Source: an uncultured Erythrobacter sp. (GTDB lineage Bacteria > Pseudomonadota > Alphaproteobacteria > Sphingomonadales > Sphingomonadaceae). From it: 64,000 nt of DNA. Location of the stretch: contig CANNBH010000001.1 in NCBI GenBank assembly GCA_947502815.1, positions 2,452,818-2,516,817 on the forward strand, read 5' to 3'. The translations under genes were made by a program, and so were the position numbers. How positions within the stretch are numbered: position 1 is the first letter of the stretch; each line of letters opens with the position of its first letter. The notes under the pieces are model-generated. The model saw only the letters and a program-made list of their open reading frames with translations. It had not been told where the DNA came from and did not search any database. Positions 46,276 to 55,238 of the stretch are shown one piece after another.

Positions 46276-46578
46276 TCATTCAATCACTTTTGGCACGCCG
46301 AAAAAGCCGTGCTCAGCCGCCGGAGCGTTGGCGAGCACGTCATCGCGCTTTCCGCCGCCAGTTTTGGGGTCAGCATCCACCACGTCATCGCGCAGGCGCA
46401 ATGTGTTGGGGATCACCGCGGACATCGGCTCAACACCGGTCACGTCCACTTCGCCCAATTGCTCGACCCAATCGAGGATATTGTTGAGCTCTGGCACAAG
46501 TGCCTCAAGCTGCTCATCGCCCATTTTGATGCGCGCCAATGACGCGATCTTGGCGACGGTTTGTTTATCTACAGACAT
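46276..46578 (-). CDS. gatC: Aspartyl/glutamyl-tRNA amidotransferase subunit C
   Basis: 100 residues. Standard Gat[60 protein letters not shown] and the ending [10 protein letters not shown]. It wraps GatA and GatB and stabilises the complex. First gene of the gat cluster, separated by 59 bases from the upstream membrane-protein gene. Confidence 0.96.
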   Translation of the reverse strand: MSVDKQTVAKIASLARIKMGDEQLEALVPELNNILDWVEQLGEVDVTGVEPMSAVIPNTLRLRDDVVDADPKTGGGKRDDVLANAPAAEHGFFGVPKVIE

Positions 46579-46637
46579 GAGTGGCGCTTAGCGCTCCCAA
46601 GGGGGCGCTTCAAGCGAGAGTTTCACTCATGCTGCGC

Positions 46638-48347
46638 TTATTTAAATGCGCCGCTGGCAGGCTCTCCGTCTATATACAATTGCTGCCCCTCAAATGGTCG
46701 CAATTCCACCTTTGAATTTTCATCGAAGCCTATGACACCGTAGGGAGATTGCCTGCCCAAGAGGCCATGACGAATGATCGCCTCCTCAACCTCTTTTTTC
46801 CTCTGGTCATAAACGAAGAACTTCGCGTCGGTGTTCTTAGCTAGCAGCACCAGAAGTGGATTTCCTGCAAGTTCGCCCAACTCAACGACCCGGCAACTCT
46901 CGCGGCAACGATAGGGCTCGTTTTGGAGGAACGTCCTTACGGCCAGACGCACTTCTTCGCTTTCGACTTCGATCGGAGCTTTATTGATCGCGAGAGCTTG
47001 AGGCCCATTAAGACGGCGATAATCATATCGGTCATCGGCATTCTGAGCCGCAAGGGTGAGCTCAACAATCTTGGCATCATCGCTCTTGGCGAGGCGCTCC
47101 AACGCTTCACGCCCCGCATCACCAAAGTCCCACCTTAATGCGGCATAATCGAATTCTTCCACACTCACCGCGCCCGATTGAAGCCGCGCCAGCTGATTGG
47201 AAGCAGAGATCGAGCCGAAATTGAGGATCGGCATCGCCAATAGAAGCGCAATCACCGCCGTCACCACCGCCAAATGCAGGTTTGATTGGCGCAGGAACCC
47301 ACGCCAGCCTTCTTTGCGGCCACGAATGGCGGAGACAAAATAGGCAACCCCAAACGCCACCGCCAAAGCAATGGCAACAAGCGCCCACAGCCGTTCCGGG
47401 CTGAGCCCGTGCTGCGCGATGCGTGCGCCCATGGAAACCGCTGCCATCAAAGATAAAGGCAAGATACCAAGCGCCAGCACAAAGCCCGCAAAGCGCAAGA
47501 CACGCGAGTTGCTGGCGTCGGCGTCATCGTCGCGCACCACCGCATTGGCCAGCACAAAACACCCGACCGCTATGGCAAGAAGCAGCGGCGTTGCGCTCCT
47601 TGTCGCCTCCCACAGAACATCGATCCCAGAGACAATGACCGCGAGCAAAAACAGCGACAATGCAATCGCCAACGGCACTGCAAGGATGGAAAGCACCAGC
47701 AAGACCACATTCTGCAATGTGCCGATGATCTTGAGCTGATTGCGAAGAACACCCAAAGCTGCGCCAAATGCGGCGCCGGAGAACACAAAAGCAAACCAAT
47801 CTTCGCGCGCCAATTCTTTCAACAAGTCGATTTGAATAGCGGAGAAAAGCTCTGCCAAAACCATGACCAAAGCCCATGAGAGCCCAACAAAGGCAAGCGC
47901 CCCTGCCCCTGTGATGGCATCGGTCCAGACGTGGAAGTGAGCGAGCTTATAGCTCGTTCTCCAACGCAATTGATGAAAGCCTGCTTGAAACAATGGCAAA
48001 GATAAGGTGATCGCCAACACGCCAGCGGCGACCCAAAACCCCTCATCGGCATAGTGGTCCCCGGCAGACGTCGCTCGCCATGCGATACCCGCCATGACGA
48101 GTGCAACAACGCCTGAAAAAATAAGGGAGGGCTGCCAGTTTTCACGGCTTAGGGTGAAGCTTGCGGCGAGCGGGCCAAACACAAAGGCGGCGACAAGCGC
48201 TGCACCTATGGGATCTTCGCCGCCCGCATCGGTGATCAGATGCACGACAAGCCCGGCAAGGCCCAAGGTCCCCGCAAGAACCCAAGGCCGCTCACGCCAT
48301 TCCGACGTCGCTATCTCTTCATGCGTTACGCTTTGATTATCAGCCAT
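46638..48347 (-). CDS. Multi-span membrane protein, DUF4153-like
   Basis: 569 residues from ATG 48347, which has an excellent GGAGGGGG ribosome-binding site. About ten to twelve membrane spans in the first ~370 residues, including LVLSILAVPLAIALSLFLLA and WALVAIALAVAFGVAYFVSA, with the family-like VLWEATRSATPLLLAIAV segment. The last ~180 residues are soluble, probably periplasmic (AALRWDFGDAGREALERLAK, ending in GQQLYIDGEPASG). The family has no established role. It stands between the FKBP gene and the gat cluster. Confidence 0.75.
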   Translation of the reverse strand: MADNQSVTHEEIATSEWRERPWVLAGTLGLAGLVVHLITDAGGEDPIGAALVAAFVFGPLAASFTLSRENWQPSLIFSGVVALVMAGIAWRATSAGDHYADEGFWVAAGVLAITLSLPLFQAGFHQLRWRTSYKLAHFHVWTDAITGAGALAFVGLSWALVMVLAELFSAIQIDLLKELAREDWFAFVFSGAAFGAALGVLRNQLKIIGTLQNVVLLVLSILAVPLAIALSLFLLAVIVSGIDVLWEATRSATPLLLAIAVGCFVLANAVVRDDDADASNSRVLRFAGFVLALGILPLSLMAAVSMGARIAQHGLSPERLWALVAIALAVAFGVAYFVSAIRGRKEGWRGFLRQSNLHLAVVTAVIALLLAMPILNFGSISASNQLARLQSGAVSVEEFDYAALRWDFGDAGREALERLAKSDDAKIVELTLAAQNADDRYDYRRLNGPQALAINKAPIEVESEEVRLAVRTFLQNEPYRCRESCRVVELGELAGNPLLVLLAKNTDAKFFVYDQRKKEVEEAIIRHGLLGRQSPYGVIGFDENSKVELRPFEGQQLYIDGEPASGAFK

Positions 48348-48431
48348 TTGCCCCCTCCTTGGCCCATTAGACAAGGCTCACCCGAGGGGATGTCTAGCTC
48401 AGTTGAACCACCGATGAAAGCGCAAGCGGGC

Positions 48432-49046
48432 TTACTGCCCCGGAGGAGGGCCTGATGGAGGGCCTGATGGAGGACCTGCTGGCGCGCCTTCAGGACCGCC
48501 CGGCGCTCCCAACCCTTGGCTGGCCGCCATAGCGCGCTGAAGGATTTCAAGGTTTTGGTCGAACACTTCGCGGCTCATGAAATCCATCACTTCGATTTCG
48601 AAAATCAAATCGGCGTTAGGCGGAATGGGCGCGCCTTGCGGCGGCTCTGCGCCGTAAGCCAGCTCGGATGGGATATAGAGTTCGTATTTCCCGCCCTTCT
48701 GCATCTGCTGAAGCCCCTGATAGAACCCTTCAATCGTGGCGTCTTTTTCAACTGGGAACGGGCTGCCTTCGGGGAAGACACCGGGGATCGGCAAGGGAAT
48801 GTCCTGCGATTCGTCGAACACTTCGCCGTTTGACGCCAGCATGCCTTTGTATTTCACAAAGACCATATCGCCCTCTTGCGGGTTCGCCCCTTCGCCAGCG
48901 ACGATTGTATCGACGCTCAATCCCTTGGGCATGGCCGCCCAAGCGAGCGAACCGCCCAGAAAAATTGCGAGTAACACGCCCAGCCACAGCTTGGTCAGCG
49001 AGCCTTTGGCAATCGGTTGAATCGGAACGCGAGTGACTTCGGTCAT
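48432..49046 (-). CDS. Membrane-anchored FKBP-type peptidyl-prolyl isomerase
   Basis: 204 residues from ATG 49046 (AAGAAG upstream). One N-terminal span (LWLGVLLAIFLGGSLAWAAM), then an FKBP domain: GDMVFVKYKGMLASNGEVFD, FPVEKDATIEGFYQGLQQM, GGKYELYIPSELAYGAEPP, PNADLIFEIEVMDF. It assists folding of exported proteins in the periplasm. The C-terminus is a Pro/Gly/Ser tail (PAGPPSGPPSGPPPG) encoded by imperfect 12-base repeats at 48440-48480, suggesting repeat-length change. Confidence 0.92.
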   Translation of the reverse strand: MTEVTRVPIQPIAKGSLTKLWLGVLLAIFLGGSLAWAAMPKGLSVDTIVAGEGANPQEGDMVFVKYKGMLASNGEVFDESQDIPLPIPGVFPEGSPFPVEKDATIEGFYQGLQQMQKGGKYELYIPSELAYGAEPPQGAPIPPNADLIFEIEVMDFMSREVFDQNLEILQRAMAASQGLGAPGGPEGAPAGPPSGPPSGPPPGQ

Positions 49047-49122
49047 AGAGTTCTTCTTTTCAAATTGGCGCCCGGTGAGCCTTTGAACGGCACAGTCATG
49101 CAAAAATCTCTTTCCCGCATGA

Positions 49123-49151
49123 CAAAAGGGCGCGGAAACAGTCCGCGCCCT
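49123..49151 (-). terminator. Terminator of rpsU
   Basis: 10-base inverted repeat (AGGGCGCGGA at 49127-49136 with TCCGCGCCCT at 49142-49151), 5-base loop, followed on the minus strand by a short T-run. Confidence 0.8.
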
Positions 49152-49230
49152 GATGGCTTATCCAGTGGTGTGTTTCAAGCGCTTCTGCACCTTCTTAGCC
49201 GGGCAAAGCGATTAAAACCTACACATCAGC

Positions 49231-49437
49231 TTATTTAATGCCGTCGCGCTCCATGCGCTTACGCTCAAGCTTGCGAGCGCGGCGAACCGCAGCTGCCTTT
49301 TCACGGGCGCGCTTTTCGCTTGGCTTTTCGTAGTGACGACGCAATTTCATTTCGCGATAAACGCCTTCACGCTGCAGCTTTTTCTTAAGCGCGCGCAGGG
49401 CCTGATCGACATTGTTATCGCGAACCATGATTTGCAT
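49231..49437 (-). CDS. rpsU: 30S ribosomal protein bS21
   Basis: 68 residues: [39 protein letters not shown] and a very basic helical tail ([13 protein letters not shown]). The classic bS21 pattern and length for alphaproteobacteria. It binds the 30S subunit near the 3' end of 16S rRNA and helps initiation. MVRDN at 49428 is an alternative start. A terminator follows at 49123-49151. Confidence 0.97.
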   Translation of the reverse strand: MQIMVRDNNVDQALRALKKKLQREGVYREMKLRRHYEKPSEKRAREKAAAVRRARKLERKRMERDGIK

Positions 49438-49726
49438 AAACGACTACTACCTTACTGTTTAACAGCGCATCGGACCGCCGAATGAAACCACCCGAAAAAG
49501 AATCGGAGCGAATCGCGGTAAATGCGCGTAAAATTGACGCTGGAACGGACGCGTTTCGATGCCTTTTCAGGTCAAAACACGTTCAATCTGAGCGGCACAT
49601 AGCGCCGCATCGGCGAAATGGCAAGATATCAACGCCCCAATTTGGCGCCCTTATCGCTTAGATTGCGCAGTTCGCCCTGCACGCGGCGCTATGCAGGAGC
49701 GATCCGCGTGGCTAAGAGCACGGCCA

Positions 49727-50143
49727 ATGTCGAGCGCCATTCTCTCTCCTGTCTATGCATCCTTGTGTGTCGCCCTTGGCGGTGCAGTGGGCGCGGTTGC
49801 GCGGTTTCAACTGGGCCGGCTGATCACCCAAATGCTGGGCACGGCCAGTGGATTTCCGTGGGCGACCCTGCTGATCAATGTTGGCGGCAGTCTTGCGATG
49901 GGTGTTCTGCTGGGCTGGCTAGCGCGCGGATCACAATCGGTCCAAATGGGCGAAATGCTGCGATTGCTGGTCGGTGTCGGCTTGCTCGGCGGCTTCACCA
50001 CATTCAGCGCTTTCAGCGCCGAATTGGTCACATTGGTCCAACGCGGCCATATTCTTCTTTCCTTTGCCTATGGCTCGATATCGTTGGTCGCGGGCATGGC
50101 CGCGTTCCTTATCGGCCTGGCCATGATACAAAGCGCACAATGA
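49727..50143 (+). CDS. crcB: Fluoride channel CrcB/Fluc
   Basis: 138 residues from ATG 49727 (AAGAG upstream; the open frame reaches further up but adds no typical sequence). Four membrane spans; the family motifs GGAVGAVARFQLGR, TLLINVGGSLAMGVLLG and LLGGFTTFSAFSAEL with the fluoride-pathway Asn and Phe-rich turn. It forms a dimeric fluoride exporter in the inner membrane. No fluoride riboswitch was seen upstream. The stop overlaps the next start as ATGA. Confidence 0.95.
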   Translation: MSSAILSPVYASLCVALGGAVGAVARFQLGRLITQMLGTASGFPWATLLINVGGSLAMGVLLGWLARGSQSVQMGEMLRLLVGVGLLGGFTTFSAFSAELVTLVQRGHILLSFAYGSISLVAGMAAFLIGLAMIQSAQ

Positions 50144-51342
50144 ACGATCAGGCTCCCCCCTCTTCCGCTGCCAAAGAAGTGCGTCAATTCACCGTCACTG
50201 ACGATGATGATGGCGTCCGTCTGGACCGCTGGTTCAAACGCAACCTGCCGCAAATCGGTTTTGCGACCATTTCGCGCTGGGCCCGGACCGGTCAAATCCG
50301 CGTCGATGGCAAACGCGCCAAACCAGAAGATCGCATCGCAGCGGGTCAGGTCCTGCGCGTGCCGCCCGGCGGTGACGCAAAACATAAAGCGCCCAAGCCA
50401 AAGCGCCCGTTGAACGCCGAAGACATTGCCGAAGCGCGCGCGATGGTGATCCGCGAAACGCCCAGCGCCATTGTCCTCAACAAACCGCCGGGCCTTGCGA
50501 CCCAAGGCGGCAGCAAGACCACCAAACACGTCGATGGGTTGCTGGATGCCTTCGTGGAAGACGACGACACGCCCCGCCCTCGCCTGGTCCACAGGCTCGA
50601 CAAAGACACATCCGGCGTCCTGCTTATCGCGCGCAGCCCCGGCAGCGCCGCAAGCTTTTCCCGCCGCTTTGCCGGGCGCAGCGCGCGCAAAGTCTATTGG
50701 GCACTCGTCGTTGGTGTGCCGCAAGTGCGCGAAGGCACAATCGACGCTCCTCTCGCCAAGCAACCGGGCACCGGCGGCGAGAAAATGCACGTCGATGAAG
50801 AAGAAGGCGCAATGGCCAAAACCCGGTACCGCGTGATCGAACGCGCCGGAATGAAGGCCGCATGGGTTGAGCTGGAGCCGCTAACCGGGCGGACACACCA
50901 ATTGCGCGTGCATTTGGCTGCGATTGGCCATCCGATCGTGGGTGACGGCAAATATGGCGGGCAAGACGCGTTTTTAACCGGCAGCATCAGCCGCAAAATG
51001 CATCTGCACGCGCGCCGGCTCATCATCGCAACGCCCGAAGGCAAAGGCACCGGAGGGAAACTTGACGTAACCGCCGATCTGCCCCCGCATTTTGCCGCGA
51101 GCATGCAGGCGCTTGGCTTTGAAGAAGGCCAAAGCGACGCATCCCCTGTGCGCGAGGAAACACCCGAACGCACCCCTGCGGAAAAGAAGCAAGCGGCGCG
51201 CCGCCATGCCAAGCAATTTCGCAAAGACCGCCGGGGCGAACGGCGCGGCCGAACAACTTCGATGGGCACGGCAAACAAGATTGCAAAGGCCAAGAAGAAG
51301 GCGAAAGGCAAGCCCGGGCAAAAACCAAAGGGCCGCCGATAA
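50140..51342 (+). CDS. RluA-family 23S rRNA pseudouridine synthase (RluC/RluD type)
   Basis: 400 residues from ATG 50140 overlapping the crcB stop. N-terminal S4 RNA-binding domain (DDDDGVRLDRWFKRNLPQIG, ISRWARTGQIRVDGKRAKPE), catalytic motif HRLDKDTSGVLLIAR with the invariant Asp, and GRTHQLRVHLAAIGHPIVGD. It converts specific uridines in 23S rRNA to pseudouridine. The last ~70 residues are a Lys/Arg/Glu-rich tail (KKQAARRHAKQFRKDRRGER) longer than usual. A longer frame upstream overlaps crcB and is not used. Confidence 0.92.
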   Translation: MNDQAPPSSAAKEVRQFTVTDDDDGVRLDRWFKRNLPQIGFATISRWARTGQIRVDGKRAKPEDRIAAGQVLRVPPGGDAKHKAPKPKRPLNAEDIAEARAMVIRETPSAIVLNKPPGLATQGGSKTTKHVDGLLDAFVEDDDTPRPRLVHRLDKDTSGVLLIARSPGSAASFSRRFAGRSARKVYWALVVGVPQVREGTIDAPLAKQPGTGGEKMHVDEEEGAMAKTRYRVIERAGMKAAWVELEPLTGRTHQLRVHLAAIGHPIVGDGKYGGQDAFLTGSISRKMHLHARRLIIATPEGKGTGGKLDVTADLPPHFAASMQALGFEEGQSDASPVREETPERTPAEKKQAARRHAKQFRKDRRGERRGRTTSMGTANKIAKAKKKAKGKPGQKPKGRR

Positions 51343-51941
51343 TGCATCCCAACCCCGCTTTTAGAAGCGAGGACCACGACCGGTTCGAAGCGATGATCAG
51401 CGCAATCGGTTTCGGCATGGTGTTCCTGACCACGCCAGACGGCCCGCGCGTCGCGCATGTTCCGCTTCTTTCTTATGGCGGCGGCGATATCCGGTTTCAT
51501 TTGGCGCGGACCAACGCGATGACACCGCATCTGGCAGGCGCGAGGGCTCTCATCACAATCAACGGCCCCGATGGATATGTCTCCCCGCGCTGGTACGACA
51601 ACCGCGACACAGTGCCGACCTGGGATTATGCCGCTCTGGAAATGGAAGGGGCGGTACGCTCGCTTGATGACGCGGAGTTGGAAACACTGCTCCACGATGT
51701 GATCGAAACATTCGAAGGGCGGCTTGAAGGCGATGCTTGGCTGGCCAGTGAATCGAGTGAGCGCGTGTGGTCTGGATTGTTCCGCGGGATCGCGGGGTTT
51801 TCAATCACGGTCGACAAATGGCGCCCGACGTTCAAACTGTCCCAGCACAAGAATGCCGAAGAACGCGCCCGCATCGCTGATGGTGTCGAGCAGGCGGGCA
51901 ATGCAGAATTGGCAAAATGGATGCGCGGAGAGGGCACATGA
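51342..51941 (+). CDS. FMN-binding PaiB-like protein
   Basis: 199 residues; the ATG overlaps the previous stop by one base (TAATG). Motifs of the PaiB/FMN-binding split-barrel family: FGMVFLTTPDGPRVAHVPLL, FHLARTNAMTPHLAGARALI, ITINGPDGYVSPRWYDNRDTVPTWDYA split over two strands, and the conserved helix-rich C-terminus. PaiB-type proteins are described as FMN-binding negative regulators of stress and protease genes. The redox role is inference. Coupled on both sides. Confidence 0.88.
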   Translation: MHPNPAFRSEDHDRFEAMISAIGFGMVFLTTPDGPRVAHVPLLSYGGGDIRFHLARTNAMTPHLAGARALITINGPDGYVSPRWYDNRDTVPTWDYAALEMEGAVRSLDDAELETLLHDVIETFEGRLEGDAWLASESSERVWSGLFRGIAGFSITVDKWRPTFKLSQHKNAEERARIADGVEQAGNAELAKWMRGEGT

Positions 51942-52597
51942 CGAAGCTTGCTGTGTTTGATTGCGATGGCACCTTGGTCGATGGCCAAGCCGATATATGC
52001 GATACGATGGAGCAGGCCTTCACTCGTGCCAAGATCACCCCGCCCAGCCGCCACGATGTCAGGCGGATTGTTGGACTAAGCCTGCCTGTCGCAATCCGGC
52101 AATTGTCGCCCGATCTCGATTCTGAGCAGGTCAGCAATGTGGTTGAATTTTATAAGAGCAGCTACTTTGCCCGGCGTCAGGAAGGGTTGCTGCACGAACC
52201 GCTCTATGATGGCATCGCCGATCTGCTGCGCCGGTTGCATGATGCCGGATGGAGCCTCGCGGTGGCCACAGGCAAATCGGATCGCGGGCTAAACTCTGTG
52301 CTGGCCGCGCATGGTTTGACCGATCTGTTTGTCTCGCTGCAAACCGCCGATCGCCACCCGTCAAAACCGCATCCAGCCATGTTGGAAGCCGCCTTGTTCG
52401 AAGCCGGAGCCCTGCCCGCAGACGCGGTGATGATTGGCGACACCAGTTTTGATATGCAAATGGCGCGCGCGGCGAATGTGCGCGGCGTTGGCGTCGATTG
52501 GGGGTATCACGAAACGGAAGAATTGATCGCCACTGGCGCGGATGCGGTGGCCTGCCATCCGGCGGATCTGGGCGATATTTTGATGGCTAACAGCTGA
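51938..52597 (+). CDS. HAD-superfamily phosphatase (phosphoglycolate phosphatase-like)
   Basis: 219 residues from ATG 51938, overlapping the PaiB-like stop (ATGA). HAD motifs: nucleophile DCDGT (Asp8, Asp10) in VFDCDGTLVDGQ, motif II Thr in AVATGKSDRGL, Lys in HPSKPHPAML, and the acidic motif IV in MIGDTSFDMQMARAA. A helical cap lies between motifs I and II. Such enzymes dephosphorylate small phosphoesters, often phosphoglycolate or PPi. Substrate not readable. Confidence 0.9.
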   Translation: MTKLAVFDCDGTLVDGQADICDTMEQAFTRAKITPPSRHDVRRIVGLSLPVAIRQLSPDLDSEQVSNVVEFYKSSYFARRQEGLLHEPLYDGIADLLRRLHDAGWSLAVATGKSDRGLNSVLAAHGLTDLFVSLQTADRHPSKPHPAMLEAALFEAGALPADAVMIGDTSFDMQMARAANVRGVGVDWGYHETEELIATGADAVACHPADLGDILMANS

Positions 52598-52610
52598 TAG
52601 GCGGCACCGA

Positions 52611-52874
52611 ATGAACACCTACACCGATGAAGATCGCGACCGCGCGCAGCGGCAGTTCTTGATGCTAAACCTGCTGCGCATTGCCGCGCTTGGATTTCTG
52701 CTGACAGGCATTGCCATCACGCAAGCGGCGATCAACGCGCCCTATTGGGCCGGCATCATCATGGTGGTGATCGGTTTGGGCGGGTTCTTTTTTGGCCCGC
52801 CTCTGCTTGCGCGCCGGTTCAAGGCAGGCCTTGAAGACGCCTCCAACCGGCCCGATCGGACGGAGAATCCTTAA
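52611..52874 (+). CDS. Small two-span membrane protein
   Basis: 87 residues. A charged N-terminus (DEDRDRAQRQ) followed by two spans (LLRIAALGFLLTGIAITQA and WAGIIMVVIGLGGFFFGPPL) and a polar tail. Uncharacterised; it sits just upstream of the ATP12 gene with 3 bases between. Confidence 0.8.
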   Translation: MNTYTDEDRDRAQRQFLMLNLLRIAALGFLLTGIAITQAAINAPYWAGIIMVVIGLGGFFFGPPLLARRFKAGLEDASNRPDRTENP

Positions 52875-52877
52875 GCC

Positions 52878-53615
52878 ATGAAACGGTTTTATGATGACGT
52901 CAGCATCCGCGAGGTTTCCGCGAGCGGCGGCAAGGCGGACACCCAAGCGAGCGGCTGGCAAGTCACGCTCGATGGACGCGGGCTGAAAACTGTAAAGGGC
53001 ACCGCGCAGATCGTGCCCAGCGAACCCTTGGCCAACGCATTGGCGCAGGAATGGGCTGATCAAGGCGAGGATCTTGACCCTGCCACCTTCCCGATGCGCG
53101 ATATGGCCGACTATGCGATTGATGTCGTCGCCCCTGATATGGCGGCGGTGGCCGACAAAGTAGTCGCCTATGGAGACACCGACACGCTGCTTTACCGCGC
53201 TGACCCAGATGAGCCGCTCTATGCCCGGCAAATGGAGGTGTGGGAGCCGATCGTCTGCGATTTTGAACAGCGCGAAGGGATCGAATTGGTGCGGGTCAGC
53301 GGGATCATCCACCGCCCGCAAAACGAAGCAGCCTTGGCCAAATTGCGCCTGCGGCTTGGCCAGCAAAACCCCTTTGCCTTGGCCGGTGTTGAATTGATGA
53401 CCAGCCTCGCTGCATCGCTGGTGGTGGGCTTGACCGCCAGCGAAACTGAGCAGGAAGCGGACGCCATTGCTTTGTGGCGCGCGGTTTGCCTCGAAGGAGA
53501 ATGGCAGGCCGACTTATGGGGCCGCGATGCCGAAGAAGAAGAGCGCCGCGCCAAACGCCAGGCCGATTTTCTCAAAGCAAGAGAAGCAACGCGCTTGGCG
53601 ATCAATCCTCGTTGA
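52878..53615 (+). CDS. ATP12-family F1-ATPase assembly chaperone
   Basis: 245 residues. Matches alphaproteobacterial/mitochondrial ATP12: MKRFYDDVSIREVS, GWQVTLDGRGLKTVKGT, AQEWADQGEDLDPATFPM, YGDTDTLLYRADPDEPLYAR and ELMTSLAASLVVGLTASETE. In mitochondria ATP12 chaperones the F1 alpha subunit; its presence in alphaproteobacteria is well established. The last 14 bases overlap the convergent lipoprotein gene. Last gene of the crcB-to-ATP12 run. Confidence 0.92.
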   Translation: MKRFYDDVSIREVSASGGKADTQASGWQVTLDGRGLKTVKGTAQIVPSEPLANALAQEWADQGEDLDPATFPMRDMADYAIDVVAPDMAAVADKVVAYGDTDTLLYRADPDEPLYARQMEVWEPIVCDFEQREGIELVRVSGIIHRPQNEAALAKLRLRLGQQNPFALAGVELMTSLAASLVVGLTASETEQEADAIALWRAVCLEGEWQADLWGRDAEEEERRAKRQADFLKAREATRLAINPR

Positions 53616-54216
53616 GCACCCAATCGGCAACTTCGCTGGCCACGGTGTTGGCCGCGCGGTTTATCGCTGGGCCAACAAATTCCGCTTCGGGTAAAATTCC
53701 CTCTTCGCGCGCTTCGAACCGGCGGGAAATCACTGCGCCCGCTTCATCGGTGCGGATCGCATCAAAACGCACCACCACCGAACTCGACTGCGCATCATAG
53801 GTCATGTCCATCAAGGTGCCGCGGACAAATTGGCTCGCCAGAGTTGGCGTATCATCATTGTCTAGGACCAGAGCGCCGCCTTTCACCCGCAAAGTTTCGC
53901 CCAGCAATCGGCGGAACAGGCGGGCGGGTTTTTCAATCCAGACCGCGTCTTGCAAATAGGCGATTTCTGTTTCCGACACAGTCACCGGAACACGCAGCAC
54001 ATCCAGCTTTGCCGGGGTTTCCGGGGTCAAAACCGCAATTGCGCCGGCCGATCCCTCTGTGCCTGTAACCGCGCCCGAACCCGCAGGCGCGCTGGCCGTG
54101 GAGGACAATGTCAGCAGGCTTTCCGGCGGTTCGACCGCGCCCAGACTGATGCATCCCGACATGGCGAGACCAAGAGCCACAGCGATGGACATGCGCAAGG
54201 GTTTGATAAAGTTCAT
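53602..54216 (-). CDS. ABC-transport auxiliary lipoprotein of the Mla-type system
   Basis: 204 residues from ATG 54216 (AAAAGGA upstream); GTG 54234 overlaps the mlaD stop but has no better support. Lipoprotein signal with lipobox MSGC (Cys21), then the ABC-auxiliary domain (PF03886-like: VLRVPVTVSETEIAYLQDAV, WIEKPARLFRRLLGETLRV). It probably sits on the outer membrane and receives or delivers lipid with the MCE protein. Terminal gene of the mla-like operon; it overlaps the convergent ATP12 gene by 14 bases. Confidence 0.86.
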   Translation of the reverse strand: MNFIKPLRMSIAVALGLAMSGCISLGAVEPPESLLTLSSTASAPAGSGAVTGTEGSAGAIAVLTPETPAKLDVLRVPVTVSETEIAYLQDAVWIEKPARLFRRLLGETLRVKGGALVLDNDDTPTLASQFVRGTLMDMTYDAQSSSVVVRFDAIRTDEAGAVISRRFEAREEGILPEAEFVGPAINRAANTVASEVADWVLNED

Positions 54217-54230
54217 TTGTCGCGTCCTTT

Positions 54231-55178
54231 TCACGGCTCATAATCCGGCAGCGTTTGGCCGCCGATCAGCGAACCGGCGCCCTGATTTTCGAGCCGCTCT
54301 GTTATCGCGCGCAGCGACCGGCTGGTGGTGCGCAAATCCTGCAAAGTCGCCTCTGCAGCCGGCAGAGTGGATTCGCGCAATTGACGCGCCGCTGGACGGG
54401 TGTCTTCTAGCGTGGCCGCCAAAGACGCCGCCGCTTGGTTTGCGGATGCCAATGTGCCCCGCAATTCTTCTGCGAGCAGCGGCCCTTCTTCGTTGAGCAA
54501 TTTGTCGGTGGTGGCGGTGGCTTGCTCAAACGCGTTGAGCGCCTCGCCTGCCTCACGCAAAGCCACTTCCAGCTCAGCGAAGGTTCCCTCCAAACGCGGC
54601 GCGGCCTGCGCCAATTCGCGCGTCAAATTGTTGGAGTTTTCCAAAATCCCCGACAATTGCTGTTGGTTTTCTGGGCCCAGCAAGATGTTGAGATTTTCGG
54701 TCAATGTCGCCAGCCGCTCCAGCAGCAAGGGCGCGTTGTTGAGCAACGCATTGATGCCGCCATCTTTGGGAGGAATAACCGGGCGTTCTTCGGGGCAGGC
54801 GGTCGTTTCGCAGGTGATCGCTGGCGCTCCGCCGCGCGCGCCGTCGAGCAAGATTGTTGAAACGCCGGTGAAACTTGATTGGATCGTCGCGGTGGTGCCA
54901 ACCAAGATCGGCACGTCATCCTTTACGCGGATGCGAACGCGCACAAATTCGGGGTTTTCATCAGACAATGCAATGTCGATCACCTGACCAACGGGCACCC
55001 CGGCATAGGCAACCTGACTGCCGTTTGCGAGACCAGAGACAGACTGTCCGTAGAAGATATCATATTCGTTGACCGCGCCCTGACCCAGCCGCGCGATCCA
55101 AACAATAGATGCCGCCATGGCCGCCAGCAAAAGCAGCGTGACCGCGCCGACCCAAAGATGATTGGCTCTTGTTTCCAT
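54231..55178 (-). CDS. mlaD: MCE/MlaD-domain periplasmic substrate-binding protein
   Basis: 315 residues. One N-terminal span (LWVGAVTLLLLAAMAASIVWI) followed by an MCE domain (GQSVSGLANGSQVAYAGVPV, VRVRIRVKDDVPILVGTTAT, IQSSFTGVSTILLDG). The long C-terminal helical stretch (~160 residues) could form a tunnel-lining coil, as in MCE proteins such as PqiB. It bridges the inner-membrane ABC transporter to the outer membrane for phospholipid traffic. In an operon with STAS-MlaE, MlaF and a lipoprotein. Confidence 0.92.
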   Translation of the reverse strand: METRANHLWVGAVTLLLLAAMAASIVWIARLGQGAVNEYDIFYGQSVSGLANGSQVAYAGVPVGQVIDIALSDENPEFVRVRIRVKDDVPILVGTTATIQSSFTGVSTILLDGARGGAPAITCETTACPEERPVIPPKDGGINALLNNAPLLLERLATLTENLNILLGPENQQQLSGILENSNNLTRELAQAAPRLEGTFAELEVALREAGEALNAFEQATATTDKLLNEEGPLLAEELRGTLASANQAAASLAATLEDTRPAARQLRESTLPAAEATLQDLRTTSRSLRAITERLENQGAGSLIGGQTLPDYEP

Positions 55179-55238
55179 TGCTCGCCTCTATGAACGCCTT
55201 GCGCTGCGCATGTCTATGATTGTGTGCATCATTGGGGG

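Noticed and set aside
49438..49726. Possible fluoride riboswitch before crcB
   Set aside because: Looked for because crcB often has one; the conserved pattern was not recognised.
49618..50139. N-terminal extension of the pseudouridine-synthase frame
   Set aside because: It overlaps crcB in another frame; the ATGA start at 50140 is far better supported.
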